NCBI GenBank assembly: GCA_964247055.1
Contig: OZ176050.1
Span: 7,688,001-7,752,000, forward strand
Source: Paragordius varius
Taxonomy: Eukaryota; Nematomorpha
Length of the DNA stretch: 64,000 nt
Direction: 5' to 3'
Part shown: positions 14,075 to 25,724 of the stretch, in pieces
Layout of the letters: every line of letters begins with the position of its first letter
Numbering within the stretch: position 1 is the first letter of the stretch
The notes under the pieces: model-generated
Told to the model about the DNA's origin: nothing
Databases searched by the model: none
What the model saw: only the letters and a program-made list of their open reading frames with translations
Translations under genes and position numbers: made by a program

Positions 14075-16845
14075 CATACAAATTTTAAAATGAGATTAAT
14101 TTTAGGCACAACTTTTCTGGATATACATATATAGATATCAAAATATGTTGTCCCACACAATTTAAGCAGTTTTATCCCTTAGAATTTATTTTATACATTT
14201 TATCACGCTAAAAAATGTTTGTTCTTGTTTGAAACATTATTAAGTTTCTAATTTTTCATTTTTTTTCTTTGTCAAAGTGCTTGGATGATTTTTTATGTGT
14301 AAAGAGTGCCTGGACCCACCTAAACGTAACTTAGGAAAAGTAGCTTAAAAGCGTGTTATGAAGTTTTAGTTTTAATAATATGTATATTTATGGATTCAAT
14401 TGCATATTATACAAATGAAAAAACTAAACAACCTATTTATAGTTTGAGAGTTTTCTAAAAATTCCGATTTCTCCACTTGATATAACTGATGACATCACCA
14501 ACAATGAAATTACATAATTGTGGGTTACAATAAACTTTATCACCATGTATCCGGGCAACCATTTACTGAGATGCCACATAAACAAAATAATTTTAACTTA
14601 TATAAAGAGTTAAAAGTTATTTTTATGTCTAGGAATTTAGTGAGACAACTCAAATTATAAATACCTCTCAAGATAGTACCAAGCCAGAGATTACAACACC
14701 CTCTTCTGTGGTTATAACCACTGATGATATAACTTCTCAACCTACTACGGTTGGCAATACAATTCCCGTATTGTCAACAATCGATATTGATAAAATTACG
14801 CCCAACGGGGACGAACCATTTATTTTTTTGCCATCAGATACAAAAAGTGCTAATATTTCTTCAATAGCAAACAAAAGTACGACTAACGATAACAAGACAA
14901 TCATCATAACCAAAAGTCACAGTATTAAAATGGAGACTAACATTGGTAATTCCTATTTTATGACTTAATTCATAAAAAATATATATTTCACTAATAAAAA
15001 GTAAGTTATCTCTATATGTTTTAGCCCTTTCCTTGCAAAACTTATCGGCTTTTCCAGGTATTTATTTTATCAAAAAAGCATACATTGACAAATAATATAC
15101 ATACATCGTAATTTCAAATAGAATTACTGGCATACTATCCGTTCGATCAAAACTTCAAAAATCAGATCATATATAACAACTCTGAAGAGATTCCGGGGGG
15201 TAGAGCCAAAATTGATACAAAAGATAAAATGAGCGGGAACGGATCCTTATACTTAGATGGTCAAAGTTACCTCATCTTAAATCAACTCAGAAATCATAAG
15301 TGGGGGAAACAATTTACTATTAGCCTTTGGTTTAAACGAGAAGGTCCGATTTCTTAAATATTATTTTTTATTTCCTTTATGCTATTATGATAATAAGCTT
15401 TTCACAATATTTTACTGTAATACGGTAAAAATTGGTATTAAACAAACAAAGCATAACAACTAAAAGACAGTTTTTGTATAAAAAGACAACCATACGTTTT
15501 TTTAACTTTGATTTTTTATGCATAAACTATATATTTACAATTTTAAATTATATATAATAATTCATTTCTAATTTACCTTTGGCAGCCTAAAAGATGAGTT
15601 ATATTAAAAAAACAAGATATATAAAAATATGGTTGTCTTTTTTTTAAAAAATATCTGTCTTTTAGTTTTTATGTTTTGTCTGTCTGTATAATGTCGATTT
15701 TTACTGTGAAATACTCAGGTTTATTCAATAACTATGCATCAATCATATCAAATGGATACGCGGATAAAGGTAGCTGGGACATTCGGATGGGCCGAGAACT
15801 TCAAGGGCAACGGTTGGGAGCCGGCATTATAACCAAATTAAAAAAAAATGGGTGGGATTATACCCGTAAGAAATAATGAGTTATTTACTTTTGCCAAAAA
15901 GCTGATACATAAAATTTGAGTAAAAACATTTTTTGTATAATTCTTGAAATAATTTCAATCTATCATTTTTAGTTAAATTAAACAGCTATGCCTTTAAAGA
16001 CAGTTTTTTATGCAGAATTTTATAAATTTTTGGTATATTATAATTTTAGAGAGCATGGCAAAAAATTTTGAATGGCATCATGTGCTTTTGACATACAACG
16101 GTAATGAGCTATATTTTTACCTGGATGGGGAAAAACAGCACGGTAAAATTAGTTATTTTTAGTATAATAAAACGTAGTTGAATTTACCCGAAAAATTTAA
16201 CCACTTTTGTGGTCACATTTTAAATAGTTTAGTTAGAGCTTATAAAGTATAGATTTGAAAAATCATTATGCCCCATATAAAATGCATTAAAAACCTTATA
16301 TGAGTTTAATTAAATTTGATTATGAAAAATAAAAAAAATGGGGATATATGAATAAAAAACTAAGCCAAATGATTTTTTCGCCCAAGGGGCATTTATATCT
16401 AATATAAATTTAAATAAATTATTTTATGCGTAAAAATATGTAAACGTAATTTTTTTTTCGAAAATAGGTTGATACTCTGATAGATTTTAAAATTAGAGAT
16501 TTAGTTTGGAAGATAGGGTCGTGGAGAAAAATTTTGATCCTTTACTAAATATAATTGAGTATTTCGGGCTTATGTCTTGCTTACCCAATCGGATCGATTC
16601 ATAAAACCTTACTTTTATTATGTTTTAATTTGATAAAAAACTATTTTTTTCCGCTTATAGGCAATGTGTTTTGTTGCAAGGGTAACGTTAAATCAAACAA
16701 CAATCCGATTATTATTGGAAAAGCTGGATATGGGGGATATGGTGAGAATTTTATGGGTCATATCGATGAATTACTCATTTTTGGAGCTTATGTCAACAAA
16801 ACGATTGTCAAGCAACTAAATTCATTAAAATACTTAGCAGTATAG
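11755..16845 (+). CDS. Secreted Gly/Pro-rich protein with C-terminal LamG-like jellyroll domain
   Basis: Nine exons, all in compatible phase: 11755-12364, 12714-12788, 13182-13291, 14633-14945, 15025-15057, 15122-15343, 15719-15865, 16050-16142, 16661-16845; 595 residues. The start has a basic N-terminus and a hydrophobic stretch, looking like a signal peptide. Residues ~40-130 are Gly/Pro/Phe-rich (GGPFGPPPFPDPNEGG), then come a short amphipathic segment (exon 2) and a Thr/Ser/Asn-rich stalk (exons 3-4). Exons 6-9 form a concanavalin-A-like/LamG-3 type domain: LLAYYPFD, GSLYLDGQSYL, FTISLWFKRE, EWHHVLLTYNG, LYFYLDGE, FMGHIDELLIFG. This suggests an extracellular adhesion or glycan-binding protein, by family inference. 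AATAAA lies at 16949-16954. No named orthologue was recognised. MITEs lie in introns 3 and 6. Confidence 0.8.
13474..13730. mobile_element. hAT-type MITE in intron 3 of the LamG-like gene
   Basis: The left end is CAGGGGTGTTCACGCGGCCC. The right end, read in reverse complement, is CTGTTGGACAAATGGCT followed by GGGCAGTATTTTAGAATC. The same right end is seen in the element at 21342-21609 (CAAATGGCT, then GGCTGCGTTTTAGGAT), so the two form one small family of about 260 bp. No clear 8-bp duplication remains. No coding capacity. Confidence 0.5.
14012..14069. repeat. (AT)n microsatellite, ~58 bp
   Basis: An uninterrupted alternating AT run inside intron 3 of the LamG-like gene. Length is likely to be polymorphic. 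Confidence 0.9.
15425..15704. mobile_element. MITE with ~70-bp terminal inverted repeats filling most of an intron
   Basis: The left end runs GTAAAAATTGGTATTA, then ACAAACAAAGCAT, AACTAAAAGACAG and AAAAAGACAACCATA. The right end carries the same string in inverted orientation up to CGATTTTTAC. The element is 280 bp in a 375-bp intron (15344-15718) and ends 14 bp before the first base of exon 7. No clear target duplication was seen and the superfamily is unknown. Confidence 0.65.
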
Positions 16846-16970
16846 TATATACTGGTTTTTATAATGTATTAATTTATTTTTAGATTACATGTATATATAC
16901 ATATGTCTACATTTGCTATACAAAAAAAGTTTTGTATATTTTTAATTAAATAAATAAATTCGACAATTAT

Positions 16971-19900
16971 TTAGTTAATAACGTTTTTATGAGGATCATG
17001 AGTGGGGTTCACAGTGATTCCATCAATTTGAACATTAGGATCAGCCACAAAGGCGGCCAAAAGGGCCTGAGCCACTTGTTCTGCCGTAAGATACGACATT
17101 GATCCGTAAAATTTGTCACCTAAAATGTAAAAGAATATAAAATGCTCATAACTAACAAACATTTTTACCAAAACTTAACTTGATATAACTCTCATTCATA
17201 TTTTAAATTTATATTGGTAACTTACTTAAATATTATCAAAGACCACCGTTTCCAACGTAAAATGGTAATATAAGAATAATTCTACAAAATTGACAACTTG
17301 GTCATATTAAACTCACCATCTCAAATAAAACTAATTCATTAAATACAACAAATAAATTTGGATATATTACTTAAGTATTTACTTATTATTAGATTCTTAC
17401 CAATAATTAGAAATTTATTTACATTCCCATGTACGTCAAATTAAATTAAACATTAAAATTATGATATTAGCCAAACTTATTGACTTAAGATAACTAAGGT
17501 CAAATCATAAATTTTATGTAATAAAATGGGTTAGTAATTGTTAACTACACAGAGTATTGGGTATATATTTTCGATTGGCCAAAAATAGCCTTTAGTTATC
17601 GAAGCAATCAAATATATAGCACCTGTAAATTAAAAATATATTTACAAAGTAATTAAATTCTGTTGGCTTGTTGTAAAATAAATTTATAACAGCCGCCAAA
17701 AAACAAGGAAGCCTCTCTATTAAATAAACTAAAATGTATAACATAATATTCCTTGTGCATTTTTGTTTACAAATATGAGTTAAAATATGTTTGCAATTAG
17801 ACTCGTTCAATAGACCTACAATTTATAAAAGGTTAAAAATTCGATTATAATTTGTACAAAAATGGGTTATTTCCAACCATAAGTTTAAATAATTAATATA
17901 AAATCTATTGTAGTTGTTTTTTAAAAAATTTCGAATGCCAAAGTATATTTTAGAAACTATCGCAATTTTTACGATGGATAAGAATTTGGCCCAGATGCAG
18001 GCTTAATTTCTAACGTTTGCAAGACCTGATAAATTAAATTTTAATGGATATATACCTTGTATAGTTTTTTGTGTATTTTCAATTGAGTCCATAAAATCAG
18101 TTTTAACGACTCCGGGATAAAGAGTTACAACTCTAATACCGGCAGCATAAGCATGACGACTTACTTCTTGTCTAATACATTCAGTCATAGCTGTAACTGC
18201 AAATTTGACTGAATTGTACATGTGCGTGTAATTTCCCAAATCATCGATCGGAAAGGGTATCACCTATGAATAATTATTTCTTATTACTTTTAAATATAAT
18301 TTGTCCAAAGAATTAATGTTAAAGATATAAACCAGTGATACTCAAACCGCGGCCCGCGGGCCGCATGCGGCCCTAAGAGTGTTTTAAAATTGCCCTATGA
18401 CCATATCGATACTTATATTATTTTTTTAACACATAAACGAATTTTCTATTATTTTAATATTAATTTATTTTCTTTAGAAATTTTGGTAGTTTTTATTTTT
18501 TACCCAATTCGAAATGTAAAAAATTTTCCTACATTAAAAAAATTTCAAAATTTTGGCACACGTTGCTTCTATGTCTGTATTCTATTTTCTTTTCTATTTT
18601 GAAATTTTTATTGCAATCCTTTTTTGTATTTAAGCAAGCCTTTCACTTAAACTTGCATATACATATTCTTTTCATAGCTCTCCCGCCTCATTTTTTATAA
18701 CTCTTTCCCATAAATTATTTTTCAAATAAACATCATTAAATTTCAACTTGTTTTTTTATAGCGTAATATTTTTTAAAAAAATTTACATAATATTTAAACA
18801 TAAATTCAAAAGATGACATCTAATGCTAAAAAACGTAAATTATCCGATGAAAATCGCCCTTTAAAAAGAATGGGAAGAAATATTCTTTGTCGTTATAAAT
18901 AAAAATGTTGTTACCTACCTTATATGTAAGGACAACATTATAATAAAAAAACAATATTGAAATTTTACAATCCATTTTTCTCATAAATTACCAGAAAACC
19001 ATGAGGAAAAACGAAAAATATAAAAAGATTAAGGAATTATCAGAAACGAAAATCTATTACCATAACTTTCCCAGAAAAAAGTTGTATAATTAGCTTCGTA
19101 TGAAATTTGTTATATTTTAGGAAAAAATATGAAACCGTTTGTTGATTGCCAACTAAAAGAATGTCTAATAAATGGTTGCACTTTTTTATTTGATAAATTG
19201 CATCTAAAGATCAAATCATGAGGCAAATTAAAAACTTCAACTTTCTGCAACATGTGCTCGACGCATTGAAGATATGTCTAAATATATTTTTAACAATACA
19301 ATATTGGCTTTGAAAAACTGCAAATATTTTGGTAATGCTATTGATTCTAGCACTGATATTAGTACAACACCTCAATGTGCGCTATTCGTAAGATTTTGCA
19401 ACGACAACATAATCAACGAATATTTAAAATTTTTACCAATAAATAATACCATGAAAGGAAGTGATTTTCTCGAAATAATTAACACCTTTTTCGATAATAA
19501 TGATATATCTATGAAAAAATGGTGTCAATCTGCACAGATGGCTGTCCCTCTATGATTGGAATAACCAAAGGATTTATTCCTCTTTTGAAAAACAAATATA
19601 ATTTACAAAATATTTTATCCTTTCACTGCTTTATTCATCAAACTTGGTTTCGCGTGTAAAAGATGAATCACTCAATTCAGTAACGGTTGTGGATATAGTT
19701 AACCGCATCCGTGGCAGAGAATTCCGCTGTAAATTCAAAAACCTCCTGAAAGATATCGACAGTGAGTTTAATTATATTCTTTTGTACACTGCTGTGAGAT
19801 GGCTATAGCAAAGTATTAAATAGATTTTTTGTTTTAAGACATGAAATTCTATTATTTATAAAAGATAACAGAAATTTGACGAGGAAATTAGTAACATATG

Positions 19901-22098
19901 GTAGGTTTTATAAGCCTACCTTTGAAACATTACTTATAAACTTTTTTAATACGTCGTCCAGGAAGCAAAATAATAACCCAAATTGTTAATGTAATATCTT
20001 TTAAAAATTAATAATATAAACTAGATTTTATAAATTAAACACTCCTATATTTTCCAACACTTAAAACGATTCATAAAAAATATATGGAATTTACCGCGGA
20101 GATTAATTTAATAATAGATCATCTAACATTTTTATCTAATGAGATATAATTCAGATTTCAAAAATTAAATTATATTAAAATTGCTTAAAACTCGTGGAAA
20201 ATCCATGGCATATGGATATATTAAATATTAAACAACTTGAGAGTATTTCGGTTTTGATCAGGCGCATATCATTGAAGACTTCGTAGGTTTAAAAATTCCA
20301 ATTTGGATATTCAAAGAGAATCGTTGAGAAGAAAGATATGTAGAGTTTTGGCAAGATGTACCAAATAAATATGAAAATATATAAAAATGTGCCCAAGTTA
20401 TCCTAACTCTTTTTCACGTGTGAGACGTCATATTCAAAAATAAAATATGTCAAGAATACATACAGAAACCGTTTAACCGATGATCATATGGACGTATTAA
20501 GATTGGCCTGTCATGAGGTGAAACCAAATTTGTCAAAAATATTTGTTAATATATAAAAATTGTTATCAAAATATTTTAATTTTTTAAACTAAATGGTAAA
20601 CCAGAGTTTAGCTGGATTTACATGCGATCCGCAAAAAATTCATTGTGCTGACTTAGAGTATAAATATCTGCATATGTGTTAAATAACTATAGGATATTTG
20701 CCATTATAAGGTTCATGGCCCCCGAAAAAAAAATATATTTTATTTGGCCCGTCAAATATTTTTGGTGAGTACCACTGATATAAACTATATTTAATAGCAT
20801 ACACTACCATTATAAAAAATACTTTTTCGAAAACCCCAATTTTTATACTAACATGATTTATAAAAATTTGAAATCATAATAATGCGTGCATGTAACAATA
20901 ATAAAAAAATTTCCACAAACCTTTTGTCCGACAATACTGCTAACATTCACCAAGATACCATCCTTTGTGCCCGATTTTGCCATCAACTGCAAAGCTTCCT
21001 TGGAGCAAACAGCCATGGACAAAACATCCACCTCTAGAATGTGTCTCCATCGTTCATACATTTTCATTTTATCCTGTTCGGCTCTGCGCTCATCATATTT
21101 GCCATCTGGCGTATCTTTTGGCAAAAAATAATCAGCAACGGACATGCCAGCATTATTAACACAAGCATGTAATGCTCCATATTTTTCACCAATATGTTTG
21201 AACATTGCTACAACATCTTCAACGCTTGAGAGGTCACATTTAATGGGATAAATGCAGCCTTGACAACCACTTTTCTTTTTACCCTCAAATTCTTGGGCCA
21301 ATTGCTATGATATGTGAATAAAAATGTCCATTAATATAAACCATGGGGTGTCCAACATGCGGTTCATTAAATTCACCGCGAAGAATTTTTAATACAAAAT
21401 TTATGGAAAATTGATTTTCTTAAACAATTTTAGGCATAAATTTTTTGTCAAAAAATTAACAAAAATTGTTAAAACAAATAGTATTTATACAATCTTATGT
21501 TTACAATCTAATCAAATATTTGTTGGTTCCCTTATATTTTGAGAATGCGGCCCATGGGATTTTTATATCCTAAAACGCAGCCCCCAAAGCCATTTGCGTT
21601 GGATACCCGATAATATTATTTGACATTCATGAATAAAACAATTGTTTTTCGGAAGAATCGGTAACCCCTACTTTTAACAAGATGATTTTATAATTCAGGA
21701 AAGTAGGAGCCGTGAAAGCGTAGAAAGGGAGGCCCGTAGTAAAGGGAACATTTTTGCATTTTTTAGGTTTCGTATTTACCACTAATTTTGATCTTATTCT
21801 TTAAGACGTTTTGAATGAGGGTTGATGTTTTATAAAACACGCATGACTTAAGTCTTATATACTTTAAAATTCATATTTATAACAAAGTTTTTATATATTA
21901 ATCAAAGATTGAAACTTGTGTAAGATTAAATATTAACAAAATTTCAATAACAAAAACAAAATTTACCTTCAATTTGTCTTCACTTCTCGCACAAGCTAAA
22001 ACTTTCATTCCATAACCAGCTAACATGATAGAAATAGCTCTGCCAATGCCTTTGGAGGCTCCAGTTACTAATACAATCTTATTTTGCCACTTTTCCAT
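16971..22098 (-). CDS. Short-chain dehydrogenase/reductase (DHRS11 / farnesol dehydrogenase-like)
   Basis: Four exons on the minus strand, all phase-consistent: 22098-21967, 21304-20921, 18263-18056, 17119-16971; 290 residues. Classical SDR motifs are intact: cofactor-binding TGASKGIG (residues ~12-19), CDLSS with its Asp, NNAG, the catalytic Ser in VNVSSIVG, and YNSVK (Tyr-x3-Lys) followed by YPGVVKTDF. Arg just after the second strand (ACARSEDKL) favours NADP(H), an inference. The family includes DHRS11 (about 260 residues) and insect farnesol dehydrogenases, which oxidise or reduce isoprenoid alcohols, steroids or carbonyls. Substrate cannot be read from sequence. The 3' end faces the LamG-like gene: stop codons are 125 bp apart and a minus-strand AATAAA (16878-16873) lies between them. 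Introns 1 and 2 carry transposons. Confidence 0.88.
18333..20777 (+). mobile_element. Degenerate hAT transposon in SDR intron 2
   Basis: The ends are CAGTGATACTCAAACC and, inverted, GGTGAGTACCACTG. A perfect 8-bp target duplication ATATAAAC flanks it (18325-18332, 20778-20785), with central TA as reported for Buster-type hATs. The + strand encodes transposase debris: an N-terminus from about 18813 (MTSNAKKRKLSDENRP), a zinc-finger scrap near 18910, then from 19274 a segment with DSSTDISTTPQCALFVRFCN (RNase-H-like first Asp), CTDGCPSMIG (second Asp) and HCFIHQT. The frame is broken in several places (stops and frame changes near 18900, 19540 and 19660), so it is dead. The copy at 34219 is a relative. 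Without it the host intron would be only about 200 bp. Confidence 0.85.
21342..21609. mobile_element. hAT-type MITE in SDR intron 1
   Basis: The left end is CATGGGGTGTCCAAC; the right end inverted reads CGGGTATCCAACGCAAATGG. The inner right part matches the element at 13474-13730. A CCCATGGG palindrome lies near 21552. No clean 8-bp duplication remains (ATATAAAC left, ATAATATT right). No coding capacity. Confidence 0.5.
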
Positions 22099-23860
22099 TA
22101 TAATTTGATGTGTCTTTTATTTAAAAATGAGGACAAAACAACGCTGATTAAAAAATGCCTATTCATTGTTGACATTCCCTTTTGCATATAAAATTATTAC
22201 GTGGAACATTATGTGCCAAAAAATTAATATAATATATCATTATATTAATAATATGTTTTTGTGGTTTTTTTCGCAATCTTCACCAAACCAACATTTTTAG
22301 TGTATGAAGATTTTACAATGTTAAATATGTAATACACTTTTTATTTCATAGGCTTATAAATAATGTAATAGCGAAATTTTTGGATAATAGAATTTTAAAT
22401 TTTTGCAACATGGGAAACGAAAGTGGCCAAATATTCCGAAAGCCAGCGAAGTAAAAATTGAAAGAGTTAACCTATTTATTTTTTGAGATTTTAAGGAGCT
22501 ATAAATAAAATTGGTTTATCTATTTTCTAAAAATTAATAGATTAAAAAAATAAATTATATTTCACCCATATGTTTATTTAAATTTTAACTGAGTTTATAT
22601 TATTATTTAAATTATTACACAGACAAAAAATATCTTGAGAAAAATATTCTGGCTGAAAAAATCAGGATTTTCATGGTGCACTTGGTTTTGGGCCTTACGA
22701 CTCATATAAAAATATTTTTACTTATTCCAAAATATCATTGGAATACCACATTTTTAAAACCCAAAACAATATTTAAACAATATTTCATAAACTAGGGATC
22801 CGAAATTTAATTTTTAGCCTCTAAAAAATCATTTTTTATAAATAAGGCTGTTGCATGATAATAATTTTAAATATATGGTAGACTAGATTATGACATCAAT
22901 ATTTTTGATGCGTACTTTGAAATTGAATTTTTAGCAAATGGTTAAAATATGGTAAATAAAGAGTTTTTATGTACAAAACGCCTAATAATTTTTATCACTC
23001 AGTTGAAGCATTCGTTCGTCTCTAATTTAGGCAATTGTCGACAATACATATCAAATAACAAAATATGCATCCAAAGTTGTCATTTATGTCATTGTTGTGC
23101 CAAAATGTATAAAAAATTATCCTATATTACTTGATATATTGTATGCGCTAAACTTAAAAAAGGATGAGATTTAATGCCTAATGTAAAAATAAACTCTATT
23201 TTGACGTTATTTTCCCCATAATTTTTTTGTCCCAATTGTTATTGAATTCTAAAAAAAATAATATTATTATATTTGAATAAAAATGGCACTGAAATAATTT
23301 GATATGTATATTTTTTCAAACTTATCCACATATTTTAGTTTTTACTATTAATAAAGAAACTTAATCCAACCTGCTTTAGTAGTTTTTAAATAATGTCGTA
23401 GTTGGCTTAAGATCTAGTTACTTAATTGAAATTGAAATGTTAAAAATCAGTTTTGATATAATTCAATCACTATAAAATCTGATCGCCTATTCTCGGCATT
23501 TTTGAGTTCATTTTTAAAGAAAAGTATCCCATTTCCGAGGGATCTAAAAAGTTAAAACTTTCGAACTTAGACCAAATATTAACTTTAGATATTGCTTTGC
23601 TTTTTGGAAGTTTATTTATTATATATATTAATAATATTTTTAGAATAAAGCACAAGTTTTCACATAAATATTTTTATTTAGCATATTGTTGTTTAAATAT
23701 AAGGATTCGATATAAAATAATGACAAATGACTCCTAAGATCCAAACCAAAAGGACTGGTAATCCTGATACATTTGTGTATTATAAAGATACACCTCGTCC
23801 CAAATTAGAGCGTATTAAAAATAACCTGATGTTATATATATTCTTATAGAAAATCATGGT
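22099..23860. other. Intergenic, upstream of the SDR gene
   Basis: No coding region was seen. The SDR promoter (minus strand) should lie just right of 22098. ORFs of 61 codons near 22949 and 23470 have no domain or splice support. Confidence 0.45.
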
Positions 23861-24790
23861 TGGTTTTGGCTCTTACGAGTGATTAAAGAAAGTTATTTAT
23901 GCTTTTGTGGTAAGTGCTACTTATCAGAAAATGGCAAAATTTGCGATTCTTATAAATGAATATTTTTTGAAGAAAGCTAATATATAATAAACTACCTATG
24001 ACAATCAAAACAATACTTTTAAGTAATTTTAATTTTTGAAGAGGGCTACAAAGTCTTTTTTTCATTAAATGGGCTTGTTCTCTATTCAGGGAAAAATGAC
24101 TAGATTGCACGAATTTTTTTAATATATACAATTTTAATATCAACTAATAATATTTTTTTCAAAATTTTAATTTTTAAGAAAATTGTTGTTGAAGCGCAAT
24201 TTATACCATTTTGAGGCATGATAGAAACGATTTAAAAACGCTTTTGGATTTTTAAAAACACCTTTATGACATTTCGATCGCTTCAGAATATTTATTCAAA
24301 GCGTGTGTTTTTTATTGCTGAATTTATGTGAAATAACACAATTTACATAAAGTTTGAAAATAAACGAATATCTAAATTATGGAATATGACAGCGAATTAT
24401 ATAGAAAAAGGGATATCATGCGTCAAAATAGTAGTACCCTTCAAATTTTAAATTAATTTTTAGAAAAATCATCAATTTAGAAAGGATTTTAGTTTATATC
24501 AAAAGCATAAATTTAAAACTTTTTCAAACAATCCCTCCACCTTTGAGGTTTTTTAAAACTAGCTCATTATAGAAGAAATCTTCAAATTAAAATTTTTAAG
24601 ATATTATTTTATTTTTATAGGTAGTTTATTATATAATGTATAAAATTTTGTAGAATTAAGCATCTAGCTTTTGCTAAAAAATTTATTAAAATATGCGCAA
24701 ATTTTGTTATTGATATGGCGTCCTTACCACAAAAATTTAAATAACTTTATTATATCTCTCGTAAGCGTCAAAAGTAAAAGCATATTTATT
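23861..24790. repeat. Long imperfect palindrome (MITE-like), copy 1
   Basis: The left half reads CTTACGAG...TTTGTGGTAAG...TATCAGAAAATGG...AAAATTTGCG...ATATAATAAACTACCTAT. The right half carries the same blocks inverted: ATAGGTAGTTTATTATAT at about 24620, then CGCAAATTTTGTTATTGATA, CTTACCACAAA and CTCGTAAG. The centre is near 24320. A related palindrome lies at 33390-34210. No coding capacity was seen, and no exact ends or target duplication. It stops about 130 bp before the LYRM1 start codon. Confidence 0.6.
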
Positions 24791-24921
24791 TTTAAATTAT
24801 TTCACACTTTTAATTTTTAATCTTTACCATATAAGAATCGAAGATAAAATCTGACAGGCCACACAAGGTGATAATAATGGATTAAATTTTCAGCAGCTAT
24901 TTCATAATTTCATAATAATGT

Positions 24922-25323
24922 ATGTACCGACAACAAGTTTTAACTTTGTACAAAAAAATTTTAAAGACAGCGAATTCATGGAAAGCCTCAGAATTTAATG
25001 AATTATCAAAAACTGAAATTTGTAAAGAGCGGGCCTACATTCAAAACGAGGCACGAACACTCTTCCGTAAGTACAAGGATTTATCCGACTCAAATATAAT
25101 AAACGAAAAAATTAAGGAGGCCGAAGCTCGATTAAACATTGCTTTGCATTATAATAACCCTTACCCCAGAATAGTTCATGTTCCGCCAGATTATATTACC
25201 CCTAAACAACTTATCAAACGTGGTAAAACGGTAATTGTTAACTCGAAACGTTTTTCCAAATCCGCCAGAAAAGAAAAAGATAGCATACCCATTTACATTA
25301 AATCCTACAAAGATAAGGATTAA
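24922..25323 (+). CDS. LYRM1: LYR motif-containing protein 1
   Basis: Single exon, 133 residues. The N-terminal LYR motif is LTLYKKI (residues ~8-14), followed by the Complex1_LYR helices. NEARTLFRKYKDLSD is nearly identical to the human LYRM1 segment, and ALHYNNPYPRIVHVPP matches its IGLHYKIPYPRPIHLPP region (human sequence from memory). LYR proteins are mostly small mitochondrial matrix adaptors that bind acyl carrier protein and assist Fe-S or respiratory-complex assembly; the exact role of LYRM1 is less settled. The chosen ATG puts the LYR motif at the usual distance from the N-terminus; an upstream ATG at 24918 is in another frame. AATAAA at 25393-25398 lies about 70 bp past the stop. 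The C-terminal tail is basic. It starts just after a long palindrome and is followed by a MITE. Confidence 0.85.
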   Translation: MYRQQVLTLYKKILKTANSWKASEFNELSKTEICKERAYIQNEARTLFRKYKDLSDSNIINEKIKEAEARLNIALHYNNPYPRIVHVPPDYITPKQLIKRGKTVIVNSKRFSKSARKEKDSIPIYIKSYKDKD

Positions 25324-25439
25324 TGTTAAATTATTGTAAATTTTCTTGGAAATTTAATTGTCTCATATTATTGTTAAATATATCAAATGTTTAATAAACT
25401 TATATTATAATGATTTTTATATTATATAAGGATATATAT

Positions 25440-25724
25440 TACACCATTTACACTTTTAATTCACCCTTAAACAATTCGAATTTACCCTTGAATAATTTAA
25501 CATCACCTTAGAACAATTCAAATTCCTCTCCAATAAATGATAAGTTTTTTGAGATTAAAAATAAAAAAAAATCATTTAAATTTAAATAATACTGAAAAAA
25601 ATAATAAGCTATGCCATAAAGAGATATATATATATATCAATAATGATTTAATTTGTTCGAAAACATAATTTATTTTTAGGGTGAATATAAATTGTTCAAG
25701 GGTGAATTAGAAGTATAAATGGTA
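25440..25724. mobile_element. TA-MITE, second copy of the foldback-like family
   Basis: Starts TACACCATTTACACTT and ends inverted ATAAATGGTA with TA following. The left end has three diverged 21-bp units (CCCTTRAACAATTCGAATTTA type); the right end has one inverted unit (ATTGTTCAAGGGTGAATTAG). The inner right block AACATAATTTATTTTTAGGG is shared with the copy at 1828-2085. It lies just after the LYRM1 polyadenylation signal. Confidence 0.7.
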
